The notes under the pieces are model-generated. The model was not told the origin of the DNA. It worked only from the letters and a program-made list of their open reading frames with translations, and ran no database searches. The position numbers and the translations under genes were made by a program. This document shows positions 1 through 8,665 of a stretch of 64,000 nucleotides of DNA, in pieces (the first letter of the stretch is position 1; each line of letters begins with the position of its first letter). Origin of the DNA: Subtercola vilae. Lineage in GTDB: Bacteria; Actinomycetota; Actinomycetes; Actinomycetales; Microbacteriaceae. The DNA lies in assembly GCF_004923255.1 (NCBI RefSeq), contig NZ_QYRT01000015.1:1-64000 (forward strand). Reading direction: 5' to 3'.

Positions 1-484
1 GTTCTCGCCCACCACCCCGTCCGCCGTCGGGGGCGGGCGGGGCATCGACGCCGAGTTCGAAGGCGCCGCGAACGAAGTGAAAGAAGGCGAATTCGGCCTC
101 GGCGGCAGAGGCGGCGGTGAGGTCGTGGATTCCGGCGGTCGAGACGAGGTCGAGCACCGCGCGCGCGTCGTCGTCGACCGCGAGCACGGTGACCCCGCCG
201 GAGAGGCGGTGCGGGGCATCGCGTTCGGCGATGTACGCGACGGCGGTGCGGGGCGACCGGATGATCTGCTGCACCAGAGCGCAACTCTCGCCGGCGAACA
301 GCGGCGCTCCGTCGCGGTGAGACGCCGAGAGCAGTTCTCGCACCGCGAGCGATCGGGCTCCGCGCTCTGCGGCTGGCTCGGCCTCGGCGAAATCAGACAG
401 GGCAACGGTCGGCAGCGGCGCGAACCACTCGCCTGTCGCGCCGGCGATCGCCACGATTTCGTCGTCAGTCAGCAGTTCGGGCAT
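1..484 (-). CDS. hypothetical protein, 3' end outside window
   Basis: An open frame of 161 codons starts at ATG 484 (protein begins MPELLTDDEI) and runs off the left edge without a stop. A GAGAGG lies about 9 bases before the ATG. The visible part looks soluble and Ala/Asp-rich, with no signal peptide or membrane segment. It ends in a Pro/Gly-rich stretch (residues about 145-160) that may be a linker to a further domain. The gene lies 69 bp downstream of the small membrane-protein gene on the same strand, so the two may be co-transcribed. I do not recognise the family. Confidence 0.55.
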   Translation of the reverse strand, partial: MPELLTDDEIVAIAGATGEWFAPLPTVALSDFAEAEPAAERGARSLAVRELLSASHRDGAPLFAGESCALVQQIIRSPRTAVAYIAERDAPHRLSGGVTVLAVDDDARAVLDLVSTAGIHDLTAASAAEAEFAFFHFVRGAFELGVDAPPAPDGGRGGGRE

Positions 485-553
485 GCTGCATAGCCTCTCA
501 CGCTGCGAACACCGCGGGAATCGCGAGGTCAGAGGAGCCGCGGCGGGCGGGGG

Positions 554-808
554 CTACCGGCGGCGGAGAAGAGAGGCGCGGAGGGCCGAGACCATGGTGA
601 CCGTGTCGGGCAGGTTGTAGAGCAGGAACGCCGCATAGAGGGGAACCGAGACGACGAGCACTCCCCATGCGGCGATGGTGACGGCGAACGCGGTGCGCCG
701 GCCGCTCGGCAGGGGCAGGGGCGGGTCGAATTCGTCGGGCGGCCCGGGTGGGGTGCGGCGGTGCGGGGGTCGCGGGGCATCCGGCGGCTCGGGGGTGGGG
801 CGTGCCAT
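554..808 (-). CDS. small single-pass membrane protein
   Basis: An 84-residue protein starting at ATG 808. Residues 1-38 are extremely Pro/Arg-rich. One hydrophobic helix follows (residues about 40-65), then a short basic tail ending RRR. The arrangement suggests a single-pass membrane protein with a long disordered N-terminal tail. It lies upstream of the partial gene at the left edge on the same strand. I cannot assign a family or function. An overlapping frame (529-822) is compositionally worse and was not preferred. Confidence 0.5.
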   Translation of the reverse strand: MARPTPEPPDAPRPPHRRTPPGPPDEFDPPLPLPSGRRTAFAVTIAAWGVLVVSVPLYAAFLLYNLPDTVTMVSALRASLLRRR

Positions 809-880
809 GAAGTGAGTATCACACCGCTGGCTGCGAGTGCACGGCGAACCTCCGTGGAGGCCCGGTGGAACCAGGTACAG

Positions 881-1225
881 CTAGGCGACCTGGCGCGTGT
901 GCGGCGCGAACATGATGACGGCCACGCCGAGCAGGCAGATGACGGCGCCCGCGATGTCGTAGCGGTCGGGCGTGAACTTGTCGACGACGACGCCCCAGAC
1001 CAGAGCCCCGGCCACGAAGACGCCGCCGTACGCGGCGAGGATGCGCCCGAAGTTGGCGTCGGGTTGGAGGGTGGCGATGAATCCGTAGGCGCCGAGGGCG
1101 ATGACGCCGAGCCCCGCGAGCCACCATGACCTGCCCTCGCGCACCGACTGCCAGATGAGCCACGAGCCGCCGATCTCAGCCCCGGCCGCCAGAATGAAGA
1201 GCACCACCACGCGAAGAATCGTCAT
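881..1225 (-). CDS. YnfA/UPF0060 family small membrane protein
   Basis: A 114-residue, four-helix membrane protein. The first helix ([20 protein letters not shown]), the following short basic loop and the [17 protein letters not shown] segment in the third helix are typical of the YnfA/UPF0060 family, whose members are about 108 residues long. The end [19 protein letters not shown] also fits. Function in this family is poorly defined. A relationship to small multidrug-resistance-type transporters has been proposed, but nothing here gives a substrate. The gene stands alone between the small membrane protein and ramB. Confidence 0.85.
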   Translation of the reverse strand: MTILRVVVLFILAAGAEIGGSWLIWQSVREGRSWWLAGLGVIALGAYGFIATLQPDANFGRILAAYGGVFVAGALVWGVVVDKFTPDRYDIAGAVICLLGVAVIMFAPHTRQVA

Positions 1226-1277
1226 GCCCCATTATCGTGCGGGCCGAACTGGCAGCCATGGTCATGCCCGCCCCGCC

Positions 1278-2741
1278 TCACGCGTCGTGGCGGTCGAGAA
1301 ACTCGAAGACCTCGGTGGTGTCGACCCCGGGAAACGCCCCCGTGGGCATGGCGGCGTGCAGCGACGAGTTGAGGCGCGCGGCGGGCCATGACTGCTGCTT
1401 CCAGCGACCCGAAAGCTCGGCGGAGGGCTGCCGGCAGCACGACTCGTCGGGGCAGGTCGAGGTGAAACGGTTGGTGGTCTCGCGGCCCCTGAACCACTTC
1501 GTCTGGGCGAACGGAGTGCCCACGCTCACCGAGAACTGGCCGCGGGCGGTCGACTGGATGCGCGAGGTGCACCAGTACGTTCCGATGGGTTTGTCGGTGT
1601 ACTGGTGGTAGGGGCTGAACCGGTCTTCGGCGTCGAAGACCTGCCGGGCGCTCCAGTACCGGCAGACGAGCTGCCCCTCGACCGAGCCGAGCACATCGGT
1701 CGGCAGCACGACGTCGTCGTTTTCGTACGCCTTCACGACGGTGCCCGTCTCGTGCACCTTCAGAAAGTGCACGGGAATGCCCAGGTGCCGGGTGGCGAGG
1801 TTGGTGAACCGGTGCGCAGCGGTCTCATACGTGACCCCGAAGACGTCGCGCAGGTCTTCGACCGACAACTCCCTGGCGTTCTTCGCCCGAGTGAGAAACT
1901 CGACCGCGCCGTCTTCGGGAACCAGTAGCGCCCCGGCGAGGTAGTTGGTCTCGACACGCTGTCGCAGAAAATCGGCGTAGTTTGTCGGCTCGGCGTGCCC
2001 GAGCACGTGGCTGGCCAACGCCTGGAGTACGAGCGTGCGCGGGTCGGCGTCGGGCCCCTGCGAGCGCGGAATGTAAATTCGCCCATTCTTCAGATCGGTG
2101 ATCGAACGGGTGGAGCCCGGCAGGTCGGCCACGTAGTGCAGCGCGAACCCGAGCCGCGACGCGAGGTCGGAGGTGACGCGCTGCGAGAGCGGGCCGCCGA
2201 GGTGCCCCACGCCGGCGAGCAGGTCTTTGGCTGTGGCCTCGAGTTCGCCGAAGTAGTTGTTGCGTTTGCGCATCGAGACGCGCAGCGCGGTGTTGGCCCG
2301 ACGCGCCTCTTCGGGGGTCGCGGCGCGTTCGCCGTGCATCCGTTCGAGTTCATGGTGCAGCCCGAGGATCGCTTCGATGGCCTCGTCGCTGAGGGCTTTG
2401 CGCGCGGCAAAAGGCGGTAACCCGAGCGAGGCGTAGAGCGCCCCGCGCTGCACTCGTTCGAGGGCGATCTCGAGCGCGGCACGGCGGCTCGGCGGCTCGG
2501 GGTTCAACAGCTGGTCGACCGTGACGTCGAGCGCGGCGGCGAACCGCTGCATCTCGCCGAGCTTCATTTCGCGCTTTCCGTTCTCGACCACCGAGACCTG
2601 TGAAGCGGCGCGGCCGATGGATGCCCCGAGCGCGTCGAGCGTCAGGCCGCGGTCGGTGCGCAGCTGCCTGATGCGGCGGCCAAGGGTGAGGGTGTCGAGC
2701 ATGAACTCATCATCGGATGGAAAGACAGACGTCGGTGTCAT
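1278..2741 (-). CDS. ramB: RamB-type regulator of acetate/glyoxylate genes
   Basis: A 487-residue transcription factor, near the size of corynebacterial RamB. An XRE-type helix-turn-helix occupies residues about 18-75 (LGRRIRQLRTDRGLTLDALG, then SQVSVVENGKREM). A central IrrE/ImmA-like domain follows, with a degenerate metal motif HVLGH in place of HExxH and then ETNYLAGALLVPED. A C-terminal short-chain-fatty-acyl regulator domain has a Cys-rich end (CPDESCC). Without the usual Glu, protease activity is unlikely. The gene is divergent from aceA. In Corynebacterium RamB controls aceA/aceB and other acetate genes, so direct control of the neighbours is the natural inference. ATG 2741 is used; an internal ATG at residue 14 (MLDTLTLGRR) is an alternative start. 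Confidence 0.88.
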   Translation of the reverse strand: MTPTSVFPSDDEFMLDTLTLGRRIRQLRTDRGLTLDALGASIGRAASQVSVVENGKREMKLGEMQRFAAALDVTVDQLLNPEPPSRRAALEIALERVQRGALYASLGLPPFAARKALSDEAIEAILGLHHELERMHGERAATPEEARRANTALRVSMRKRNNYFGELEATAKDLLAGVGHLGGPLSQRVTSDLASRLGFALHYVADLPGSTRSITDLKNGRIYIPRSQGPDADPRTLVLQALASHVLGHAEPTNYADFLRQRVETNYLAGALLVPEDGAVEFLTRAKNARELSVEDLRDVFGVTYETAAHRFTNLATRHLGIPVHFLKVHETGTVVKAYENDDVVLPTDVLGSVEGQLVCRYWSARQVFDAEDRFSPYHQYTDKPIGTYWCTSRIQSTARGQFSVSVGTPFAQTKWFRGRETTNRFTSTCPDESCCRQPSAELSGRWKQQSWPAARLNSSLHAAMPTGAFPGVDTTEVFEFLDRHDA

Positions 2742-2919
2742 CTGCCCATGGTGACAGACGCCGTTCTTAACCGAAACAGAAAAACTGATGTTCTTCTGCC
2801 GGGAGATTCGAGCTGCGGGGGTTGCGACGGCCGCACAGTGGGGTCACCGGCACTTTTCGCCGCAGCCCAACCCACTCACCGACCCACCCACTCACTCACC
2901 CACCGCAACGGAGCACCCC
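2742..2919. promoter_or_regulatory. divergent ramB-aceA control region
   Basis: A 178-bp gap between divergent ramB and aceA. An AT-richer patch at about 2765-2798 contains CAGAA (2777-2781) and its inverted copy TTCTG (2794-2798), a possible operator next to the ramB start. A GGAG at 2910-2913 is the ribosome-binding site of aceA. No site closely matching the published corynebacterial RamB consensus was found by eye. Confidence 0.4.
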
Positions 2920-4218
<1,299 letters not shown>

Positions 4219-4303
4219 CCCGCCAGTTGCACTCGCCACCTCCACCTCCCGCTTCAACAACACACCTCACCGTCACACCTCACCGTCGCAAAGGAGCACG
4301 ACC

Positions 4304-5986
4304 ATGACCACGCACACCTCCACCCCGGCCTCCACCTCCACCTCCACCCCGGTCAACACCCACTCCCGCCTCGAGCCCCTGGGCTCCGACGAGCCCCGCT
4401 TCGACGAGATTCTGACCCCGGATGCCCTCACCTTCGTCACCCGTCTGCACGACCAGTTCGGCCACCGCCGCCAAGAGCGGCTGCACGAACGCATGGCCAG
4501 CCGCCGCTCGGTCGAGAACGGCCGCGACTTTCGCTTTCTGACCGAGACCGCGCCGATTCGCCGCGACCCCGACTGGCGCGTCGCCGGCGCCGGCCCCGGC
4601 CTTCACGACCGCCGGGTGGAGATCACCGGCCCCACCGACCGCAAAATGACGATCAACGCGCTCAACTCGGGCGCCCAAGTGTGGCTGGCCGACCTCGAAG
4701 ACGCCACCAGCCCCACCTGGCAGAACATCATCGGCGGGCAGCTCTCGCTGTTCGACGCCATTCGCCGCCAGATCGACTTCACGAGCGACGAGGGCAAGCC
4801 GTACCGCCTCACGACGGGCGAGCTGCCCACCATCGTCATGCGCCCGCGCGGCTGGCACCTGGTGGAGAAACACCTGCGCTTCACCGACCGCGCCGGCCAG
4901 AGCCAGGCGGCCTCGGCGTCGCTCGTCGACTTCGGGCTCTACGTCTTTCACAATGCGAAGGCGCTCATCGACGGCGGTCGCGGCCCGTACTTCTACCTGC
5001 CGAAGATCGAGAACCACCTCGAGGCGCGGCTGTGGGACGACATCTTCACCTACTCCGAGAACGCCCTGGGCCTCGAGCACGGCACCATTCGGGCCACCGT
5101 TCTGATCGAGACCATCTCGGCCGCCTTCGAGATGGAGGAGATTCTCTACGAGCTGCGGGAGCACTGCGCCGGCCTGAACGCCGGCCGCTGGGACTACATC
5201 TTCAGCTTCATCAAGAGCTACCGGGGCCGGGGGCCGCAGTTCGTCTTTCCCGACCGCGACCGCATCACCATGACCGTGCCGTTCATGCGTGCCTACACCG
5301 AACTGCTCGTGGCCACCTGCCACCGCCGTGGGGCCTTCGCCATCGGGGGCATGAGTGCGTTCATCCCGAACCGTCGTGACCCCGCGGTGACGGCGGCGGC
5401 TCTCGCGAAGGTCAGCGACGACAAACGCCGCGAGGCGACCGACGGTTTCGACGGCACCTGGGTTGCCCACCCCGACCTCATCGACACCGCCCGGGCCGAG
5501 TTCGACCGCGTGCTCGGTGGCCGGCCCAACCAACTCGACCGGCTGCGCCCCGAGGTCGAGGTCACGGCCGAGCAGCTGCTCGATGTGCGCTCGCTCGACA
5601 AGCGGGTCACGGATGCCGGCGTTCGCGCCAACGTCAGCGTCGCCACCCGGTACCTCGAGAGCTGGTTGCGCGGTGTCGGCGCCGCCGCCCTCGACAACCT
5701 GATGGAAGACGCCGCTACCGCGGAGATCTCGCGCTCACAGCTCTGGCAGTGGATCGCCTACGGCACGGTCACCGTCGAAGGCACCCGCATCACCCGCGCA
5801 CTCGTCGAAGCGGAGCTCGACGCACTGCTCGGTTCGGTCGACCGGATGCCCGGCAATCGTTACGACGATGCGGCCGCCATCGTGCGCCTTGCCTCGCTGA
5901 GCGACGATTTTCCTACGTTTCTCACCATTCCGGCCTACGCGCACTACCTCGTCGATGTGCCGATTCTGGAGGCTGTCGCCGCCTGA
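4304..5986 (+). CDS. aceB: malate synthase A
   Basis: A 560-residue malate synthase of the A type, which condenses glyoxylate with acetyl-CoA to give malate. It partners isocitrate lyase in the glyoxylate shunt. The signature region reads VLIETISAAFEMEEILYELR, then HCAGLNAGRWDYIFSFIKSY, and carries the acidic metal ligands. Further conserved stretches are NALNSGAQVWLADLEDATSP and the C-terminal GTWVAHPDL. The first 20 residues are a Thr/Ser/Pro-rich tail not typical of the family. AAGGAG lies 8 bases before the ATG. The gene is 85 bp behind aceA on the same strand, so the two form an operon. Confidence 0.96.
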   Translation: MTTHTSTPASTSTSTPVNTHSRLEPLGSDEPRFDEILTPDALTFVTRLHDQFGHRRQERLHERMASRRSVENGRDFRFLTETAPIRRDPDWRVAGAGPGLHDRRVEITGPTDRKMTINALNSGAQVWLADLEDATSPTWQNIIGGQLSLFDAIRRQIDFTSDEGKPYRLTTGELPTIVMRPRGWHLVEKHLRFTDRAGQSQAASASLVDFGLYVFHNAKALIDGGRGPYFYLPKIENHLEARLWDDIFTYSENALGLEHGTIRATVLIETISAAFEMEEILYELREHCAGLNAGRWDYIFSFIKSYRGRGPQFVFPDRDRITMTVPFMRAYTELLVATCHRRGAFAIGGMSAFIPNRRDPAVTAAALAKVSDDKRREATDGFDGTWVAHPDLIDTARAEFDRVLGGRPNQLDRLRPEVEVTAEQLLDVRSLDKRVTDAGVRANVSVATRYLESWLRGVGAAALDNLMEDAATAEISRSQLWQWIAYGTVTVEGTRITRALVEAELDALLGSVDRMPGNRYDDAAAIVRLASLSDDFPTFLTIPAYAHYLVDVPILEAVAA

Positions 5987-6012
5987 CGCAAGGGGTGGAA
6001 ACCCCAGCATCT

Positions 6013-6055
6013 GTTGTGGGTAACTGGAAGGGCAAGCAAACCAGTTACCCACAAC
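6013..6055. repeat. perfect 15-bp inverted repeat (hairpin)
   Basis: GTTGTGGGTAACTGG at 6013-6027 is followed, after a 13-base spacer, by its exact reverse complement at 6041-6055. The hairpin lies 26 bp after the aceB stop and 21 bp before the next start codon. It has no T-run, so it is either a factor-assisted terminator/processing signal for aceAB or an operator/5'-UTR element for the SRPBCC gene. Confidence 0.7.
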
Positions 6056-6076
6056 CGATTGCGAGAGTTTCACCTC

Positions 6077-6532
6077 ATGGCACAACTGATCGACAGCGTC
6101 GACGTCAACGTTCCCGTTTCAACCGCGTACAACCAGTGGACCCAGTTCGAGACTTTCCCGAAGTTTCTCGACTTCGTCGAATCGATCACCCAGACCGACG
6201 ACACACACAGCCACTGGAAGGTGAAGATCGGCGGCCAGGAGCGCGAATTCGACACCGTGGTCACCGAGCAGCACGCCGACGAGCGTGTCGCCTGGAACAG
6301 CACCAGCGGCGAGGTCGACCATGCGGGCGTCGTCACGTTTCACAAGCTGTCAGATGACACTTCACGCGTCACCGTACAGATCGATTGGCAGCCGTCGGGC
6401 GCCCTCGAGAAGATCGGCGCGCTGTTCGGTGCCGACAACCACGCGGTCAAGAAAGACCTCGCGAACTTCAAGGAGTTCATCGAGAGCCAGGGCTCGGCCA
6501 CCGGCGCGTGGCGCGGCGACGTCGAGAACTGA
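6077..6532 (+). CDS. SRPBCC/cyclase-dehydrase-like protein
   Basis: A 151-residue protein with the layout of the polyketide cyclase/dehydrase (SRPBCC, START-like) family. It begins DSVDVNVPVSTAYNQWTQFE and FPKFLDFVESI, then has a beta-rich middle (WKVKIGGQEREFDTVVTEQ), and ends in a long C-terminal helix (KKDLANFKEFIESQG). Such proteins form a hydrophobic cavity and bind small lipophilic ligands, and many close relatives have no assigned function. ATG 6077 matches the family N-terminus. The frame extends upstream into the hairpin, which argues against an earlier start. No operon partner is evident. Confidence 0.8.
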   Translation: MAQLIDSVDVNVPVSTAYNQWTQFETFPKFLDFVESITQTDDTHSHWKVKIGGQEREFDTVVTEQHADERVAWNSTSGEVDHAGVVTFHKLSDDTSRVTVQIDWQPSGALEKIGALFGADNHAVKKDLANFKEFIESQGSATGAWRGDVEN

Positions 6533-6605
6533 CAGAGCTGCCGGCTGCGGGCCGACGTCGTCAACGCGCGTCGCCGGTCGGCTGCCGGTTCGACCCGCGT
6601 GACGC

Positions 6606-8489
6606 CTACTGCGTCACGTTCTTGAGCTCAGGGAACTCGTCGTCCCTCCACTCGGTGGGGGCGACGAGCCCCTCGGCCACCTGCTCTTCGCGCTCGCGCA
6701 GCTCGACCCGCCGAATCTTGCCGGAGATGGTCTTGGGCAGGTCGAAGAACTCCACCCGGCGGATGCGCTGGAACGGGGCGAGTCGCTGGCGGGCATACAA
6801 CAGAATGTCGCGGGCGGTATCGGCCGAGGGGCTGAACCCGGGGGCCAGAGTGACGTAGGCCTTCGGTACAGCCAGGCGGAGGGCATCCGGTGCTGGCACG
6901 ATCGCCGATTCCAAGACGGCTGGATGCTCGACCAGCACACTCTCGAGCTCGAACGGGCTGATCTTGTAGTCAGAGGCCTTGAAGACGTCGTCGGTGCGGC
7001 CGATGTACGTGATGTAGCCGTTGACGTCGCGGGCGGCCACGTCTCCGGTGCGGTAGTAGCCGCCCGACTCGGCCTCTTCGTTGCGCGCGGCATCGCCCAC
7101 GTAGCCCGTCATCAGGTTCAGCGGGCGCGTCGATAGGTCGACGCAGATCTCGCCCTCCTCAGCACGGGCTCCCGTGATGACGTCGACGATCACGATGGGG
7201 CAGCCGGGCAGCGGGCGTCCCATGGAGCCGTCGGTGATGGTGGCGCCGGGGGTGTTCGCGACCACGGCCGTCATCTCGGTCTGGCCGTAGCCGTCGCGGA
7301 TGCTGAGGCCCCACTGTTGGCGAACCTGCGAGATCACCTCGGGGTTCAGCGGCTCGCCGGCCGAGATGGCCTCCCGCAGGGCGCCCGGCCCGCCAGAGAG
7401 GTCGCTGCGGATCAGCATGCGCCAGACCGTCGGAGGCGCACAGAACGACGTGACCTTCTCGGCGCGGATCTGGCCGAGCAGGGCCTGCGGATCGAAGCGC
7501 GAGTAGTTGTAGACGAATACGGTGGCCTCGGCGATCCACGGGGCGAAGAAGCAGCTCCACGCGTGCTTCGCCCAGCCGGGCGAGCTGATGGCGAGGTGGA
7601 TGTCGCCGGGCCGCAGCCCCAACCAGTACATCGTGGTGAGGTGGCCGACGGGGTACGACACCTGGGTGTGCTCGACGAGCTTCGGCTGGCTGGTGGTGCC
7701 CGAGGTGAAGTAGAGCAGCAACGGGTCGTTCGGGGCGGTGCCGGGGTGCGGCAGCGGGGCGGCGGGGGCCGCAAAGGCGGCGGCGTACGGCTGCCAGGTG
7801 GAGGCCGCCGGTGTGGAGGGTGCGGCATCCGGAGCCGTCGCGATGCGTGTGTAGGGGCCCGGAACGGCGTCGAACTTGGCGAGCACGGCGTGGTCGGCGA
7901 TGACGTGGCGCACGCCGCCACGGGCAATGCGGGTGGCGAGTTCGGCGCTGCCCACGGCGACGGTGGTGGGCAGGATGACGGCTCCGAGCTTCATGACGGC
8001 GAGCATCGACTCCCACAGCTCGACCTGGTTGCCGAGCATGAGCATCACGACGTCGCCGCGCTGCACTCCGAGGCCGGCGAGCCAGGTGCCGAGCTGGTCG
8101 GAGCGGGTGGCCAGTTCGTCGAAGGTGCGGGTGGTGCGGCGGCCGTCTTCTTCGACGATGACGAGCGCCTCGCGGGGGTTGCCACGCGCGATGGCGTCGA
8201 ACCAGTCGGTGCCCCAGTTGAAGGTGTCGCCGACGTCGGGCCAGGCGAACGTGGCGACGGCCTCGTCGTACGACTCGCGAAGGGCGACCAGGGTGTCGCG
8301 GGCGGCGCGCAAGTTCGCGGTGGCGGGGCCCTGCGTGGTTGGGCTGCTCGCGGCGGGGTGCTGCGCGGCGGTGCTGCTCGCGGCGGAATTCGGTGTTTCG
8401 GGGTTCGGTGTTTCGGGGTTCGGTGTGGCGTCGTTCGGTGTTTCAGGGTGCTGCGCGGCGGGGTTCGGTGTTTCGGGGGGACGTGTCAT
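6606..8489 (-). CDS. AMP-binding acyl-CoA synthetase
   Basis: A 627-residue member of the AMP-forming acyl-CoA synthetase family, which activates a carboxylic acid through an acyl-adenylate. Core motifs are the P-loop-like LLYFTSGTTSQPKLVEHTQ, GYGQTEMT, YYRTGDVAARD and the C-terminal PKTISGKIRRVELR with the acylation lysine. The pattern resembles medium-chain acyl-CoA synthetases. ATG 8489 has GAGGAG about 9 bases upstream. Residues 1-60 are an unusual low-complexity Pro/Thr/Asn/Ala extension with several PETPN copies; the family usually starts near the sequence found at residue 60 (LRAARDTLVALRESYDEAV). Substrate range is unknown. It is convergent with the SRPBCC gene. Confidence 0.88.
   Translation of the reverse strand: MTRPPETPNPAAQHPETPNDATPNPETPNPETPNSAASSTAAQHPAASSPTTQGPATANLRAARDTLVALRESYDEAVATFAWPDVGDTFNWGTDWFDAIARGNPREALVIVEEDGRRTTRTFDELATRSDQLGTWLAGLGVQRGDVVMLMLGNQVELWESMLAVMKLGAVILPTTVAVGSAELATRIARGGVRHVIADHAVLAKFDAVPGPYTRIATAPDAAPSTPAASTWQPYAAAFAAPAAPLPHPGTAPNDPLLLYFTSGTTSQPKLVEHTQVSYPVGHLTTMYWLGLRPGDIHLAISSPGWAKHAWSCFFAPWIAEATVFVYNYSRFDPQALLGQIRAEKVTSFCAPPTVWRMLIRSDLSGGPGALREAISAGEPLNPEVISQVRQQWGLSIRDGYGQTEMTAVVANTPGATITDGSMGRPLPGCPIVIVDVITGARAEEGEICVDLSTRPLNLMTGYVGDAARNEEAESGGYYRTGDVAARDVNGYITYIGRTDDVFKASDYKISPFELESVLVEHPAVLESAIVPAPDALRLAVPKAYVTLAPGFSPSADTARDILLYARQRLAPFQRIRRVEFFDLPKTISGKIRRVELREREEQVAEGLVAPTEWRDDEFPELKNVTQ
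8390..8480. repeat. short direct repeats encoding PETPN motifs
   Basis: Copies of a roughly 15-bp unit, GTTCGGTGTTTCGGG and variants (one reading GTTCGGTGTGGCGTC), recur within the 5' end of the acyl-CoA synthetase gene. They encode the repeated PETPN/PNPETPN peptide on the minus strand. The array stays in frame and looks like recent slippage or unequal recombination. Confidence 0.7.
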
Positions 8490-8577
8490 CGCGGTGCTCT
8501 CCTCAACTGGCTCGCACCATTCTCGCCCACCCGTCTCCTCCCGACCATGGCGTCCCACCGCAACTCCTCATCGAGTC

Positions 8578-8622
8578 GGCGAAGTTTGCGGGTGCGGCGG
8601 CGCGCAACCCACAAACTTCGCC
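8578..8622. repeat. imperfect 16-bp inverted repeat between two genes
   Basis: GGCGAAGTTTGCGGGT (8578-8593) and ACCCACAAACTTCGCC (8607-8622) pair with a single mismatch around a 13-base GC-rich loop. It sits in the 176-bp gap downstream of the GH3 gene and upstream of the acyl-CoA synthetase gene, both leftward. It probably terminates or processes the GH3 transcript; there is no T-run. Confidence 0.6.
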
Positions 8623-8665
8623 GAGTCGATGGCGGGGTGGGGGTGGGGTGGGCGTGGGCGTCGGG

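Noticed and set aside
2788-2919. N-terminal extension of isocitrate lyase
   Set aside because: Open frame only; composition is promoter-like, and the family N-terminus with a good ribosome-binding site lies at 2920.
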